DNA of 64,000 bases, taken from assembly GCA_050015675.1 (NCBI GenBank), contig JBEKAY010000008.1, positions 34,504 through 98,503 of the forward strand. Reading direction: 5' to 3'. Source of the stretch: Fen-1298 sp050015675 (lineage in GTDB: Bacteria > Bacteroidota > Ignavibacteria > UBA10030). Numbering within the stretch: position 1 is the stretch's first letter; each line of letters opens with the position of its first letter. Below the pieces are notes generated by a model, which was given only the letters and a program-made list of their open reading frames with translations, made no database searches and was not told the origin of the DNA. The position numbers and the translations under genes were made by a program. This document shows, piece after piece, positions 18,466 to 27,684 of the stretch.

Positions 18466-20024
18466 CGCAACACCAAAATCTTTCCCCACATAGGCGACTG
18501 ATCGCCAATTTCCACTCGATAAAAATAAACACCATTTGTCACTATAGAGCGATTGTCATTTTTGCCGTCCCAGATTTCATCATATTCTTTTCCGCTCATT
18601 CGCGATGCTTTCTGAATGAGCGTACGGACAGGAAGCATTCCAAAATCAAAGATACGAATTGAAACCTCTTGCGTCACAGAATGATCGGTGCTTACACTGT
18701 AGTGGAGACGCACTGGTTCATTACTGGGAGAAAAAGGATTAGGAAACGCATAAGTAATATTTTTAGTCCCGACTTGTTCGGCAGTGCGGAAAATATGCCA
18801 CTCAGAACCAAATTGATGAGTATGTGAATCTAAGGTATACGCAATTCCTTCTGATCCCCCATACCAGACGGTATCTCCCTTTACACCAACACCATAGCAT
18901 TCAGATAAAACGAAGCGTTGAAGATTCGTTGGATCATAAATAGTACCGTTTCTTATCCAACTTTCTCCGAAGTCGGAAGATCGGAAGAGTCCATTATCGG
19001 TTGCAACATAGATTATCGAATCCTTGAAAACGAAATTATTTGCCCGCTCGCCAAGTAAGGTGGTCTTCCAAGTTTCACCGGCATCTTCAGAAAAACTAAC
19101 ACCTTTTGTCTCATCAGGATCGACAGCATTCAATGTTGATGCCCATATAATTTTTTTATTATGCCAGAGCTGTTCTGAAATTGCTATTATCCAATTGCCT
19201 GAAATGGAATGGATCTGATTTTGATGAGAAAACTTTCGCCAACTTATTCCACCATCAGTGGATTTGTTAATGCCACCTGCCGTTCCTGCCCATATCGTAG
19301 AATCATCGCTTGCATAGACAGAAAAAAGAAGATGATTATTGTTTGCACTCAGTCCTAATCGTCCTGCTGAATTTGACAGATCAAAAGCATAATTCAGAGA
19401 ATCTGTCGGCTTAATAGAATCAAGACTATCAGGCGGAAGGATGACTCTATTCCATGAATTACCAAGATCAGTTGATTTGCGAAGCATACCTGCCCAACTT
19501 GCAATCCATACGGTATTATTCGTTAAAGCAATATCAAAAGTCACATTCTCTGGTGTAACAGTAACATCCAATGTACGTATTTTGTTATTGCCGTACATCA
19601 AAGTATCTACTGTTTTACCCTTCTCTTCTGTTGGCTGAGGAATAAATAACCAAGTTAAACCCCGGTCAGTAGAATAATGTAATCCACCGCCTGTTTGAAT
19701 TGATTCGTTGTCCAGCTTTGTAAAATAATATGCTGCAACCCAAATAGTGTTGTCTTTTATAGCAATAGCTGAGATGCCTTTATTATCGAACGTGCCAGTA
19801 TTTGCAAAATGTGTCCAGCTTTTTCCACCGTTAGCTGTCAAACTCAATCCGCTTACAGTTCCAAACCAAACAGAATCTTGTCGAACGAGTACATCATTAA
19901 TGGAATTCGTTAGCGGTAACGAACTGACCCATCCTGTATTAAATTTGTATGCTTTTGGTAATTGTGCAAAAGTATTTACACAACAAGAACAAATTCCCCA
20001 AAATATTAGAAGCGTTTTTCTCAT
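18462..20024 (-). CDS. Secreted BNR/sortilin-type beta-propeller protein with C-terminal sorting domain
   Basis: A 520-residue protein with a signal peptide ending near TFA|QLPKAY. It has repeated BNR/Asp-box motifs (SxDxGxxW: TANGGKSWTHF, STDRGLTWLF, STDGGISWRKF, SEDAGETWKTT, SSDFGESWIRN). The C-terminal module of about 85 residues begins YAFPNPFSPSNEPV, the FlgD-like/Por sorting type. It is likely exported by the type IX system; ligand or enzymatic role unknown. Four-base overlaps link it to the lipoprotein upstream and the PorV-like gene downstream. Confidence 0.85.
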   Translation of the reverse strand: MRKTLLIFWGICSCCVNTFAQLPKAYKFNTGWVSSLPLTNSINDVLVRQDSVWFGTVSGLSLTANGGKSWTHFANTGTFDNKGISAIAIKDNTIWVAAYYFTKLDNESIQTGGGLHYSTDRGLTWLFIPQPTEEKGKTVDTLMYGNNKIRTLDVTVTPENVTFDIALTNNTVWIASWAGMLRKSTDLGNSWNRVILPPDSLDSIKPTDSLNYAFDLSNSAGRLGLSANNNHLLFSVYASDDSTIWAGTAGGINKSTDGGISWRKFSHQNQIHSISGNWIIAISEQLWHNKKIIWASTLNAVDPDETKGVSFSEDAGETWKTTLLGERANNFVFKDSIIYVATDNGLFRSSDFGESWIRNGTIYDPTNLQRFVLSECYGVGVKGDTVWYGGSEGIAYTLDSHTHQFGSEWHIFRTAEQVGTKNITYAFPNPFSPSNEPVRLHYSVSTDHSVTQEVSIRIFDFGMLPVRTLIQKASRMSGKEYDEIWDGKNDNRSIVTNGVYFYRVEIGDQSPMWGKILVLR

Positions 20025-20851
20025 TCAATAGCCGCAGTCTTTATGACGACAATAGTATGCGTTAAAACATTACTTGAATCATTTGATCGATCGACTGCGC
20101 GAAAACGAAATAGATATGAACCAAGAGCTGGAGGAGGAGCAGTAAGACTTACTGTCTCCTCATATGTACTATCATTTAACGCGTGTAAGGGTAGTATTTT
20201 ACCGCTTGGTGTAAATCGAGAAACGGACATAATATCGTTTTGCCCATCAGGATCAATAACCTTTACGCTAATCTCAAATTCAGTCATTATCGCAAGGTCA
20301 ACTGTATCGGGGGCAATAAGGTCAGAAATGATGGGTGGACGGTTTGATCGAACAACTTGCAGTGGAAGGATTATAGTGTTGCTCTTATAACCACCCGTGC
20401 TTTCGCTCCATAGATTTATTGAAAATGTTCCGACAACAACTCTTTGGATCTGAAATTCAATATATCCAGAATAAACACTATCATTTGCTTTCGCATCTGG
20501 AGATACTCCATCGTCATGCAGCACACCTTCTGCCAATGAAGACGAGAAATTAAAGCCGTTTACAGAGAATCCAACAATAGAGATTTCCTTTTCGTCACCG
20601 AAAGAAATAGCCCTTACTTTTGCAATTCCTCTGATTGTTAATGTATCATTAGGGTTGTGTAATGATTGTCCAGCAGTGTAGATCGTATCGGTATTGACAA
20701 CAAAGACAGAAAAGCTAGCGTCGTTTATTATTGGGGCATTACCGGTAGAATCTACAATAGAAGTATATTTCTTCTCACATCCAGAAATTGAGAGAAGACT
20801 AAGGATAATTATGAATAAGAAAAAATTATTTCTGAGAAGAAGCTGGCGCAC
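20021..20851 (-). CDS. Lipoprotein with Ig-like repeats, unknown function
   Basis: A 276-residue protein with a lipoprotein signal ending SISGC. Two beta-sandwich-like regions follow: one contains DGVSPDAKANDSVYSGYIEF, a pattern often seen in periplasmic Ig-like domains, and a later one has DPDGQNDIMSV and FRFRAVDRSNDSS. It opens the minus-strand operon lipoprotein, propeller, two barrels, GT2. A surface or periplasmic assembly role is a guess from this context. Confidence 0.75.
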   Translation of the reverse strand: MRQLLLRNNFFLFIIILSLLSISGCEKKYTSIVDSTGNAPIINDASFSVFVVNTDTIYTAGQSLHNPNDTLTIRGIAKVRAISFGDEKEISIVGFSVNGFNFSSSLAEGVLHDDGVSPDAKANDSVYSGYIEFQIQRVVVGTFSINLWSESTGGYKSNTIILPLQVVRSNRPPIISDLIAPDTVDLAIMTEFEISVKVIDPDGQNDIMSVSRFTPSGKILPLHALNDSTYEETVSLTAPPPALGSYLFRFRAVDRSNDSSNVLTHTIVVIKTAAIE

Positions 20852-21095
20852 AGATTGCTTTCGTACTGTTTTTTGTTAATAACTAAAAAAATAGCAATCG
20901 TCTATCGGTCAGCCCTTTTTAATGAAGTTGTTTTTTAGACTGTCCTAAGCTATAAAAGATTTTTGAAACAATCAACAGTATTAAATAAAAAAGATTTGGG
21001 TCTTATTTGCAATCAAAATACAACGTTCTGCTAAATCATTTCCTGTTAAAAAACTTGACAATCCATCAATCGACGAAAATAGATTCAAATATCTA

Positions 21096-22157
21096 TTATC
21101 CGAGTGTAAATGGATTCAGCGAAAAGGAAAGGAAAAAGATAGCTATGCAAAGCCAACCAATTATCATTCGCCGTCTATCAAGGGGTGTCTCATCAGCGAC
21201 AGGTGGATGAAATAATTTTACGACATAGAGAGCTATCATTGCCCATAAGAACCATGCAGACCAGCTATATTGAGCGAAAGGAACAATCTGTCCTACGTCA
21301 TGCTTATAAACAAATCCCAACAGTGTTCTTAGCAGGACATCAGAAAGTGAAGGCGCGCTGAGAGCGAGAAGAGCATAGAAAGATGTTTGAGCAATCCGCA
21401 GATGAAATTTGCCAAACATCGCGTAAATTAAATGCCCGCCATCAAACTGCCCCATCGGAATGAGATTGAGTGCCGTGACAAACAATCCAAACCAGCCAGC
21501 GCAAAGAAATGGATAATGGTAAATCTCGCTCATTGGCGGAACAAATTGTATTGAAGGATGAGTTAATAAGTTTTGCAATCCCGAAAATAGAAGTGTATTT
21601 CCAAAGGCAAGCGGTACGCCCTGGGCGGCTACGGATGCGTTCAAAGCAAAATCATAATCAGGATGAATGGTGAGAATAAAATCAGGGGATGGAAGATGAA
21701 GAAATCCATAAGTCAGCACTAAAAGAGAAGCGAAAAATCCGGCAATTGGGCCTGCAACTCCAATATCGAACATTGCTTTTTTTGATGGGACAATTGACTT
21801 CGTGCGGATAACTGCTCCGAATGTACCGAAATTCAAAAAAAGTTGAAGGAGAACTGGAATAGGTGGAAATGGAAGAAAGTACGGCAATGTAGCATCCACA
21901 TGGTGATAACGAGAGGCAAAATAATGTCCAAATTCATGGCAGGCAAGAATAAACAGGATGGATGCAGAATACGGAATGCCAAGATGAAAGTTGCTGAGTT
22001 CAAATGGATCCCTATTGAGCCACAAAACTCCTGCAATGGTTGTTGTAAAGAAAGTCAATAAAAATAAACCTAAGTGCAATAATAACCTGAGTACTAAGGT
22101 CAAATTCCAGCTTCTCGTTTTTGACTTATTTACTGGTGGATCTTGATTGAATTCCAT
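21096..22157 (-). CDS. Site-2 protease family M50 membrane metallopeptidase
   Basis: A 353-residue protein with about seven membrane segments. The zinc motif HEFGH sits in a membrane helix (LACHEFGHYFASRYHH), and the third ligand motif NLIPMGQFDGGHLIYA matches the NPxPxxxxDGG box of the M50 family. Such proteases cut membrane-spanning regulators. No PDZ domain is visible, so it is not a typical RseP. It stands alone, 68 bp downstream of the PHP gene on the same strand, and no substrate is apparent nearby. Confidence 0.9.
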   Translation of the reverse strand: MEFNQDPPVNKSKTRSWNLTLVLRLLLHLGLFLLTFFTTTIAGVLWLNRDPFELSNFHLGIPYSASILFILACHEFGHYFASRYHHVDATLPYFLPFPPIPVLLQLFLNFGTFGAVIRTKSIVPSKKAMFDIGVAGPIAGFFASLLVLTYGFLHLPSPDFILTIHPDYDFALNASVAAQGVPLAFGNTLLFSGLQNLLTHPSIQFVPPMSEIYHYPFLCAGWFGLFVTALNLIPMGQFDGGHLIYAMFGKFHLRIAQTSFYALLALSAPSLSDVLLRTLLGFVYKHDVGQIVPFAQYSWSAWFLWAMIALYVVKLFHPPVADETPLDRRRMIIGWLCIAIFFLSFSLNPFTLG

Positions 22158-22225
22158 TGTCCGCTTATTAGTAATGTTTTCTTAAAATACCGAAAATTTC
22201 TTTCACTTTAAAATCATAATCACAA

Positions 22226-23866
22226 TTATGATTCTCGTTTGAACCATATAGGATTCGTCATGCAAAAATGTGGTTGACCGTCACATGAATCCATAGACGA
22301 AGTCCACACTTCTGCACGTATGTAACTTTCATATTCAGTTTCAAATGAAAATTTTCGATCTATGTCAAAACTTTTAAGATATTTTTCTGAAATTAAATCT
22401 TCTTCCTTTTGACCAATGTTGCCTTTAAAGACTTTAAGTAAGTCGATTGAACCATATTCAGTTGAAGAACGTACTTCAAGCAGAACCGTGTGTCTCATTC
22501 CAAGATAATTACGTCCAATGGAACTCATTTCGTGCATAGAAGAAACCACACGTAGATTAACAACAGGTCCATCTGTTATAATTGACATACCTGAACGAAT
22601 TGAATCTAAAACATTGTCTTCGGAAAGCGAATCAAGGAATACACCAGTTCTCATTTTGCCGAATATTTGATAATCCATTTCATAAATCTTCAAGAACGGA
22701 ATACCAATCTGCCTAAATCGATTGAAGTTACCATGTGCATCATTTCCGGCTAAGGCGAAAAGTCGTTTGCCTTGCAGAAGTTCTTTGATCCAATAACGAT
22801 ATCCTTCCATAAATCCATTTGATAATTGTCCATTTGCAAATTGAATTCCTGACAATTTCGGAATTGCAATGTCTCGTTCATGCCACTTGCCACGATGTAA
22901 AAGCATTCGTTGGAGGTATGAAACCGGCTCAAGCGGATGAGCAGCATAAGCAAGAGTAGATAATTCTTTCTCTTCGAGAACTTCACTGATTGCATATTCA
23001 CTTCGAGTTTTGAGCCACTGTTCAGCTCCATCTCCCTTGCCGGAAAAGAACTTTCTATTGCCAAGAAGAAGAAGATGCACATTCTGATCGGCAGAATTGC
23101 GACACGTTACCTCTTCTCCTCTAATAACCATAAAATCTGAAAGGATCGAATTTAGATCATCGACTTCTTGTCGTAACTGCTGCCATTTCGGTACATTTGG
23201 ATCATTTAATAAATAATTATCAACATTGTCATCCAAATCGTAAGAATGATCCGTCACACAAAAGAACGACAATCCAAATGATCGACATAATTGGACCGAT
23301 GCTCCTAAAGGCGAGCCAAACTCCACTTGGTCATCTGTATAGCTAGAATGTGAATGGCACTCTCCAAAGTACAAATGTTCGAACCTCGGAAGAGTAGTTG
23401 ACGATATAAATACTTTCAACGGCCGATGTGACGATGTTCTATGATTATCATTATGGTAAAATCGCTTTCGACCATTATAGTTAAGTTCAAATACGACATC
23501 ACATTCAATACTTCCAGCTAAAATCGTAGTTGGAATATCAAAAACTCGCCACCATAATTTTTGATTTATATCTATGGATGAATTCAAGAGCTTCTTTTCA
23601 AAAACAATCGATCCTTCGGATCGAATTGTAAGATTGATGCCATTCAATTTTGTAGGGAAGAGGTGAGCATCTTTCACAAGAATGAGGATAGGTAACGGAG
23701 AATTTGGTTCAAGTCTGTGCGGAGCATCAGCAATTATTTCCGGTTCATGCTTACGAAGAAAACTTAAAAAATATCGAAAGCGATAATGTGTTTCAGCGTA
23801 AAGAAAAATAGGAACCAATTGCAAGATGAAGGACGGAAGCTGAGTCAATACTCGCGTCCTTTCCAT
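22226..23866 (-). CDS. PHP-domain metal hydrolase, CehA/McbA-like
   Basis: A 546-residue protein whose middle part is a PHP hydrolase. It shows the metal motif GECHSHSSYTDD near residue 190, then VTDHSYD, the glutamate in VIRGEEVT, AAHPLEP, and the final motif LAGNDAHGNFNRF. The N-terminal 160 residues and C-terminal 90 look like beta-sandwiches flanking the catalytic core. There is no clear signal peptide. It overlaps the upstream GT2 gene by 22 bases and ends the glycan operon, so it may act on a glycan or phosphodiester made there. The exact reaction is unknown. Confidence 0.8.
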   Translation of the reverse strand: MERTRVLTQLPSFILQLVPIFLYAETHYRFRYFLSFLRKHEPEIIADAPHRLEPNSPLPILILVKDAHLFPTKLNGINLTIRSEGSIVFEKKLLNSSIDINQKLWWRVFDIPTTILAGSIECDVVFELNYNGRKRFYHNDNHRTSSHRPLKVFISSTTLPRFEHLYFGECHSHSSYTDDQVEFGSPLGASVQLCRSFGLSFFCVTDHSYDLDDNVDNYLLNDPNVPKWQQLRQEVDDLNSILSDFMVIRGEEVTCRNSADQNVHLLLLGNRKFFSGKGDGAEQWLKTRSEYAISEVLEEKELSTLAYAAHPLEPVSYLQRMLLHRGKWHERDIAIPKLSGIQFANGQLSNGFMEGYRYWIKELLQGKRLFALAGNDAHGNFNRFRQIGIPFLKIYEMDYQIFGKMRTGVFLDSLSEDNVLDSIRSGMSIITDGPVVNLRVVSSMHEMSSIGRNYLGMRHTVLLEVRSSTEYGSIDLLKVFKGNIGQKEEDLISEKYLKSFDIDRKFSFETEYESYIRAEVWTSSMDSCDGQPHFCMTNPIWFKRES

Positions 23867-24939
23867 TTCACTTTTCCACCGAAGAAAACTAAAAAGGGAA
23901 GAAGAGAAACGTAGATTATGAAATAAATTTCAAACCAATAGAACCACCGCAGATCTTCTTTTCGATCAAGTCGGCGAAGAATCTGATATAAGAATACGTA
24001 ATCAGCTATGAATTTAATCATTAAAGCGGCAGCAGCTTGAAATACTCCACCCCAGAAGAGCATAACAAACGGAGAAAGGTGCATCAAAAAACCGATGAGC
24101 ATAATTGCAAGACCCGTCGGCTTCATATCAAGTCCACCTTTGCCCCACCTATGCTTTTGGCTAATAAGCGATTGGAAATTTGGACATGGTTTGCTTTCGA
24201 CAAGATGCTTTAAATCGATAGGATACAAATATTTCCATTTGTTGGAACCAACTATTGCTTGAACAACTGTATAATCTTCTGTTACGCTGAATTTTAATTT
24301 TCGATATCCGCCAACCTGGTCATAGGCTGACCTTCTAAATGAAAGATTATTCCCTATGCTTCCAAGCGGATTGCCTAATCCAACTGTCGCAGCGGCCATG
24401 CCAAGTATGAATGTCCAATCTAATGATTGCATTCCTTCAAACGGTGTCGTGGCTTTTTGAAGTGTGAATCCGCCTATGAGCCCAACTTCAGGATCATATC
24501 GATTTGCTGTCTGCTCCACCCATGTTTTTGGAACTGTACAATCCGCGTCAGTGATAAGAATTATCTCTCCTCCTGATGCTTCGATGCCTTGAGCGAGGGC
24601 ATTTGCCTTACCACGAATAATTGTATCATCTTTAACTTGAATCGATTTGATATTCGGATACCGTTTAATAAAATCGTTGCATATTGTTTCAGTACCATCA
24701 GTTGATCCATCATTGATGATAATGATTTCATATAAGGAATTAGGATATATTTGATTTGCAACGGACTCAAGACAATCATAAAGATTATCTTCTTCGTTAC
24801 GTGCAGCTATTATAACGGAGACAGAGAGCTTCGCCGAACTTTGCAATTGATCTCGATTACGTTTCAAGCCAATTAAAAATACAACTGCTTGACATACATA
24901 TAAAATCGTTACAATAAAAAGAAAAGTTTGGAATGTCAT
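23845..24939 (-). CDS. Membrane-bound glycosyltransferase family 2
   Basis: A 364-residue GT2 with one N-terminal membrane segment, a GT-A domain (VIIAARNEEDNLYDCLESV, IIINDGSTDGT, metal motif ITDADC, QKHRWGKGGLD as the QxxRW-like box) and about three C-terminal membrane segments. This architecture is typical of processive or polyprenyl/ceramide-type glycosyltransferases acting at the inner membrane. It is one of three such enzymes in this operon, which share the layout but differ in sequence. Its ATG overlaps the deacetylase stop by four bases. Confidence 0.88.
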   Translation of the reverse strand: MTFQTFLFIVTILYVCQAVVFLIGLKRNRDQLQSSAKLSVSVIIAARNEEDNLYDCLESVANQIYPNSLYEIIIINDGSTDGTETICNDFIKRYPNIKSIQVKDDTIIRGKANALAQGIEASGGEIILITDADCTVPKTWVEQTANRYDPEVGLIGGFTLQKATTPFEGMQSLDWTFILGMAAATVGLGNPLGSIGNNLSFRRSAYDQVGGYRKLKFSVTEDYTVVQAIVGSNKWKYLYPIDLKHLVESKPCPNFQSLISQKHRWGKGGLDMKPTGLAIMLIGFLMHLSPFVMLFWGGVFQAAAALMIKFIADYVFLYQILRRLDRKEDLRWFYWFEIYFIIYVSLLPFLVFFGGKVKWKGREY

Positions 24940-25556
24940 ATTGGTAACGTCTTGAAATTAAATCCTTTATTAATCAAAATATCGAGGAGAATCGGAAGAT
25001 AAGTCTGGATATTCAAGGAAATTTTATTGTTTTCATGAAAGAGAAGAATAGAGCCATTTGTTGTATTTGGTATGACTCGGTGTGAAATTTCAGCAACAGA
25101 ATTTAACTTGTAGTCTTTGCTGTCAACATTCCAAAGGGTACAAGTCAATCCTAGTTCACGGAGCACGTTCAAAATAGTACAATTGAAATAACCATAGGGT
25201 GGTCGAAAATATTGAGAGTGCGGGCCAATAATTTTTTCCAGTAGTTCCATGGTTTCTAAAATTTCATTTTGTATAAATGCCTTATTCTTGAAAATGAGCT
25301 TGTCGTGAGTAAAAGAATGATTACCTATTTGATGTCCTTCAGTGTGAATTTGGTGAACGAGGTCAGGAAATTTCTGCGCATTCTGCCCAAGAAGGAAAAA
25401 AGTCGCTCGAATATTGTGTCTTTTTAATTCTTGAAGAATAAGAGGGGTCGCAATAGGATGAGGCCCATCATCAAAAGTGAGATGTACGCTTTCATCCGTT
25501 ATGTTAAAAAGAATCGATGGAAAAAGCCTTTTTAATATCTGAATGTCCCAACTCAT
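24936..25556 (-). CDS. Polysaccharide deacetylase (NodB/CE4 homology)
   Basis: A 206-residue CE4 domain with motif 1 TFDDGP, motif 2 HQIGNHSFTH (the metal-binding HxxxH), motif 3 FRPPYGYFN and a late LLFHENN region. These enzymes remove N-acetyl groups from amino sugars in peptidoglycan, chitin-like or lipid-linked glycans. There is no signal peptide, suggesting a cytoplasmic face or lipid-linked substrate, in keeping with the overlapping GT2 genes on both sides. In motif 5 a Glu (FHEN) replaces the His or Asp often seen, so activity should not be assumed. Confidence 0.88.
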   Translation of the reverse strand: MSWDIQILKRLFPSILFNITDESVHLTFDDGPHPIATPLILQELKRHNIRATFFLLGQNAQKFPDLVHQIHTEGHQIGNHSFTHDKLIFKNKAFIQNEILETMELLEKIIGPHSQYFRPPYGYFNCTILNVLRELGLTCTLWNVDSKDYKLNSVAEISHRVIPNTTNGSILLFHENNKISLNIQTYLPILLDILINKGFNFKTLPI

Positions 25557-26683
25557 CGTCTAATTGTTCGCCCTTTCCATTGCATCGAACTTATCTGTCC
25601 TATTGCTGCTGCAATCACAATATACGGAACGTGTAAAAGCTCTGCAATCAGAAAATGGAAAACTGAAATGCGTTGGAGAAATAAACGTGCACCTGAACGA
25701 AGTGCGAAGTAATCAACAAATGCCTTGCCTCCAAATGCAAGAATGACTGGCAGTATGAGCTGAGGCTCTAAAGGAATTAATAATGTCGTTAAAGTAAGAC
25801 TTAGAAAAAAAATATATAAAGAGACGAGTGTAAAAAGAATTGATTTATCTTCGTAATGGCCGCGTTTGTTTGCCCAGCGAATGCGCTGCTTAAGAAACGA
25901 GGTTATTGTGTCTGATGATCGCGTACTAATCACGGCATCCGATTCGGGTGCAAATACTATTCTGCCAATATTTCTCTGAACCATTCTATTCATCAGCGAC
26001 TCGTCATCATTAGAGCTCCCATTTGCACCGAAGCCACCCACAGAAATAAATGCGTTTTTCCGATAAGCAAGATTTGCTCCGTTGCAAATTATAGGTCTTC
26101 CTGATCCTATTAATCCAGCTGCCGTTGTGATAAGTCCAAGAAATTCCAGTCGTTCAAGTTGAGAGAGGAAATTTTTAGAAGATTGTTCTGCAACAGGTCC
26201 GGCTACAAATGCAATGTTTTCTTCAAGATGATTGACCATGATTTCAATCCATCTCGGCGGCGCAATGCAATCGGCATCTGTCGTAAGGATGATTTCTCCT
26301 GTGGCGTGTGAAATACCTTCTGCAATTGCCAATGGCTTGCGGCTGGTGCCTCGTTCTGCTCCCACAGGCAACGAAAGAAGGTGGATGCTTGTGCATCGTT
26401 CCGAAAAAGATCTTACGATAGGTGCTGTTTTATCTGTGGAGCCATCATCTACAATGATGATTTCATATTTATTTACTGGATAAGTCTGTTGAACAAGCGA
26501 TTGAAGACATTGGCTAATAGATTTTTCCTCGTTTCGTGCTGCTACGATAACAGTAACGATAGGTTGGATACTTGCCGCGGGGGCAGTTTGAAGCGAAAGT
26601 AATCCAATACAAATACGCATGATAAAATAAACGTAGTAAATCGTAAAAATCGTAAGCAGTCCAAGTGCTATAATTTCAATCAT
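25553..26683 (-). CDS. Membrane-bound glycosyltransferase family 2
   Basis: A 376-residue GT2 with an N-terminal membrane helix, VIVAARNEEKSISQCLQSL, the IIVDDGSTDKTAPIV loop, metal motif TTDADC, and the acceptor-side box KQRIRWANKRG, then three C-terminal membrane helices. It has the same plan as the GT2 genes at 23845 and 27669. Overlaps of four bases on both sides show it belongs to one operon with the deacetylase and the flippase-like gene. Donor sugar unknown. Confidence 0.88.
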   Translation of the reverse strand: MIEIIALGLLTIFTIYYVYFIMRICIGLLSLQTAPAASIQPIVTVIVAARNEEKSISQCLQSLVQQTYPVNKYEIIIVDDGSTDKTAPIVRSFSERCTSIHLLSLPVGAERGTSRKPLAIAEGISHATGEIILTTDADCIAPPRWIEIMVNHLEENIAFVAGPVAEQSSKNFLSQLERLEFLGLITTAAGLIGSGRPIICNGANLAYRKNAFISVGGFGANGSSNDDESLMNRMVQRNIGRIVFAPESDAVISTRSSDTITSFLKQRIRWANKRGHYEDKSILFTLVSLYIFFLSLTLTTLLIPLEPQLILPVILAFGGKAFVDYFALRSGARLFLQRISVFHFLIAELLHVPYIVIAAAIGQISSMQWKGRTIRR

Positions 26684-27684
26684 TGGATAGTTGTCTTATT
26701 TTTCCAGAATTGCATAAGTTTAAAAGTTGAAATTTGTTGATGTCTTATAAAGTAAGTTCCTATAATACTAGGAATGAATATATTGATGAAGAAAAGTATC
26801 AACGATGCATTCAGAGCTGCGGCTTGGGAAATGCCATATATCGAAAAGAAATAAATCGATCCTGCCTCTCGAACACCGAGATCACCTATCGAAATCGGAA
26901 GCAATGATTTTACAAACATCATCGCACTTGTTCCAATGAAAGCATGTATAAGACTGATTTTGGAGAATGCATTAATGAGGCAAAACATTTGCAGGATTAG
27001 AACGAAATGAAAAACAAGCGTGTACAGTACGGTAGTGAACAATTGCTGGGGTTTGAGAAGACTAAACCCATCAAGAACTCTCGTCAGCCAGGATTTCTTG
27101 AAAATAGAAGCATTAAGACGATGACCGATTATCGCAATCATTCTCAAGCGCATGAGAAAAATACCAGAAAGGAATACTATGATTATCGTTACTAATGCAA
27201 TAAAAAAAGTATTGTTGGATGTTAAACATGAGAGGCTCACAATACCCGCACAGCTTGTAACAATGAATATCTGCGCTTTATCTAGAAGTGTCAATCCAAC
27301 CAAATGAGATCGTTTTGCATCGGTGATATGCAATGCTCTGCCCGCGAATTCACCTATTTCACCTGGCGTGAATGAACCGAGGGAAATTCCAAGCATAACC
27401 GAGCCAAATGCTTCTGAATAAGTTGGCATATCTTTGACTGAACGAAGCATAGTGTGCCATTTGAAAGTGCGTATACTTATGTTGACAAACAAAAGTAAAG
27501 CCGTAATAAAAATAAAACTACTATCAGCAGACTTGTAAGCAACAAGTACATTCTGCCATTGCACCAAGGAAAAAACAAAGTACAGAACCACTACGCTCAC
27601 AATAACGCGAATTGCAATAGAGACGAGTTTCTTCCAAATTTCTCCAGATTCGTTTGCATCTGTTGTGTTTAACTTTGTTTCCAT
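26680..27684 (-). CDS. Flippase-like membrane protein (UPF0104/LPG-synthase TM domain)
   Basis: A 334-residue protein with about eight membrane segments and the family pattern SFTPGEIGEFAGRAL followed later by FVKSLLPISIGDLGVREAG. This matches the lysylphosphatidylglycerol synthase TM region (AglD/UPF0104) without the synthetase domain. Such proteins are found with glycosyltransferases and are proposed to move lipid-linked sugars or lipids. It sits between two GT2 genes with overlaps of 4 and 16 bases. The transported molecule is unknown. Confidence 0.85.
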   Translation of the reverse strand: METKLNTTDANESGEIWKKLVSIAIRVIVSVVVLYFVFSLVQWQNVLVAYKSADSSFIFITALLLFVNISIRTFKWHTMLRSVKDMPTYSEAFGSVMLGISLGSFTPGEIGEFAGRALHITDAKRSHLVGLTLLDKAQIFIVTSCAGIVSLSCLTSNNTFFIALVTIIIVFLSGIFLMRLRMIAIIGHRLNASIFKKSWLTRVLDGFSLLKPQQLFTTVLYTLVFHFVLILQMFCLINAFSKISLIHAFIGTSAMMFVKSLLPISIGDLGVREAGSIYFFSIYGISQAAALNASLILFFINIFIPSIIGTYFIRHQQISTFKLMQFWKNKTTIQ

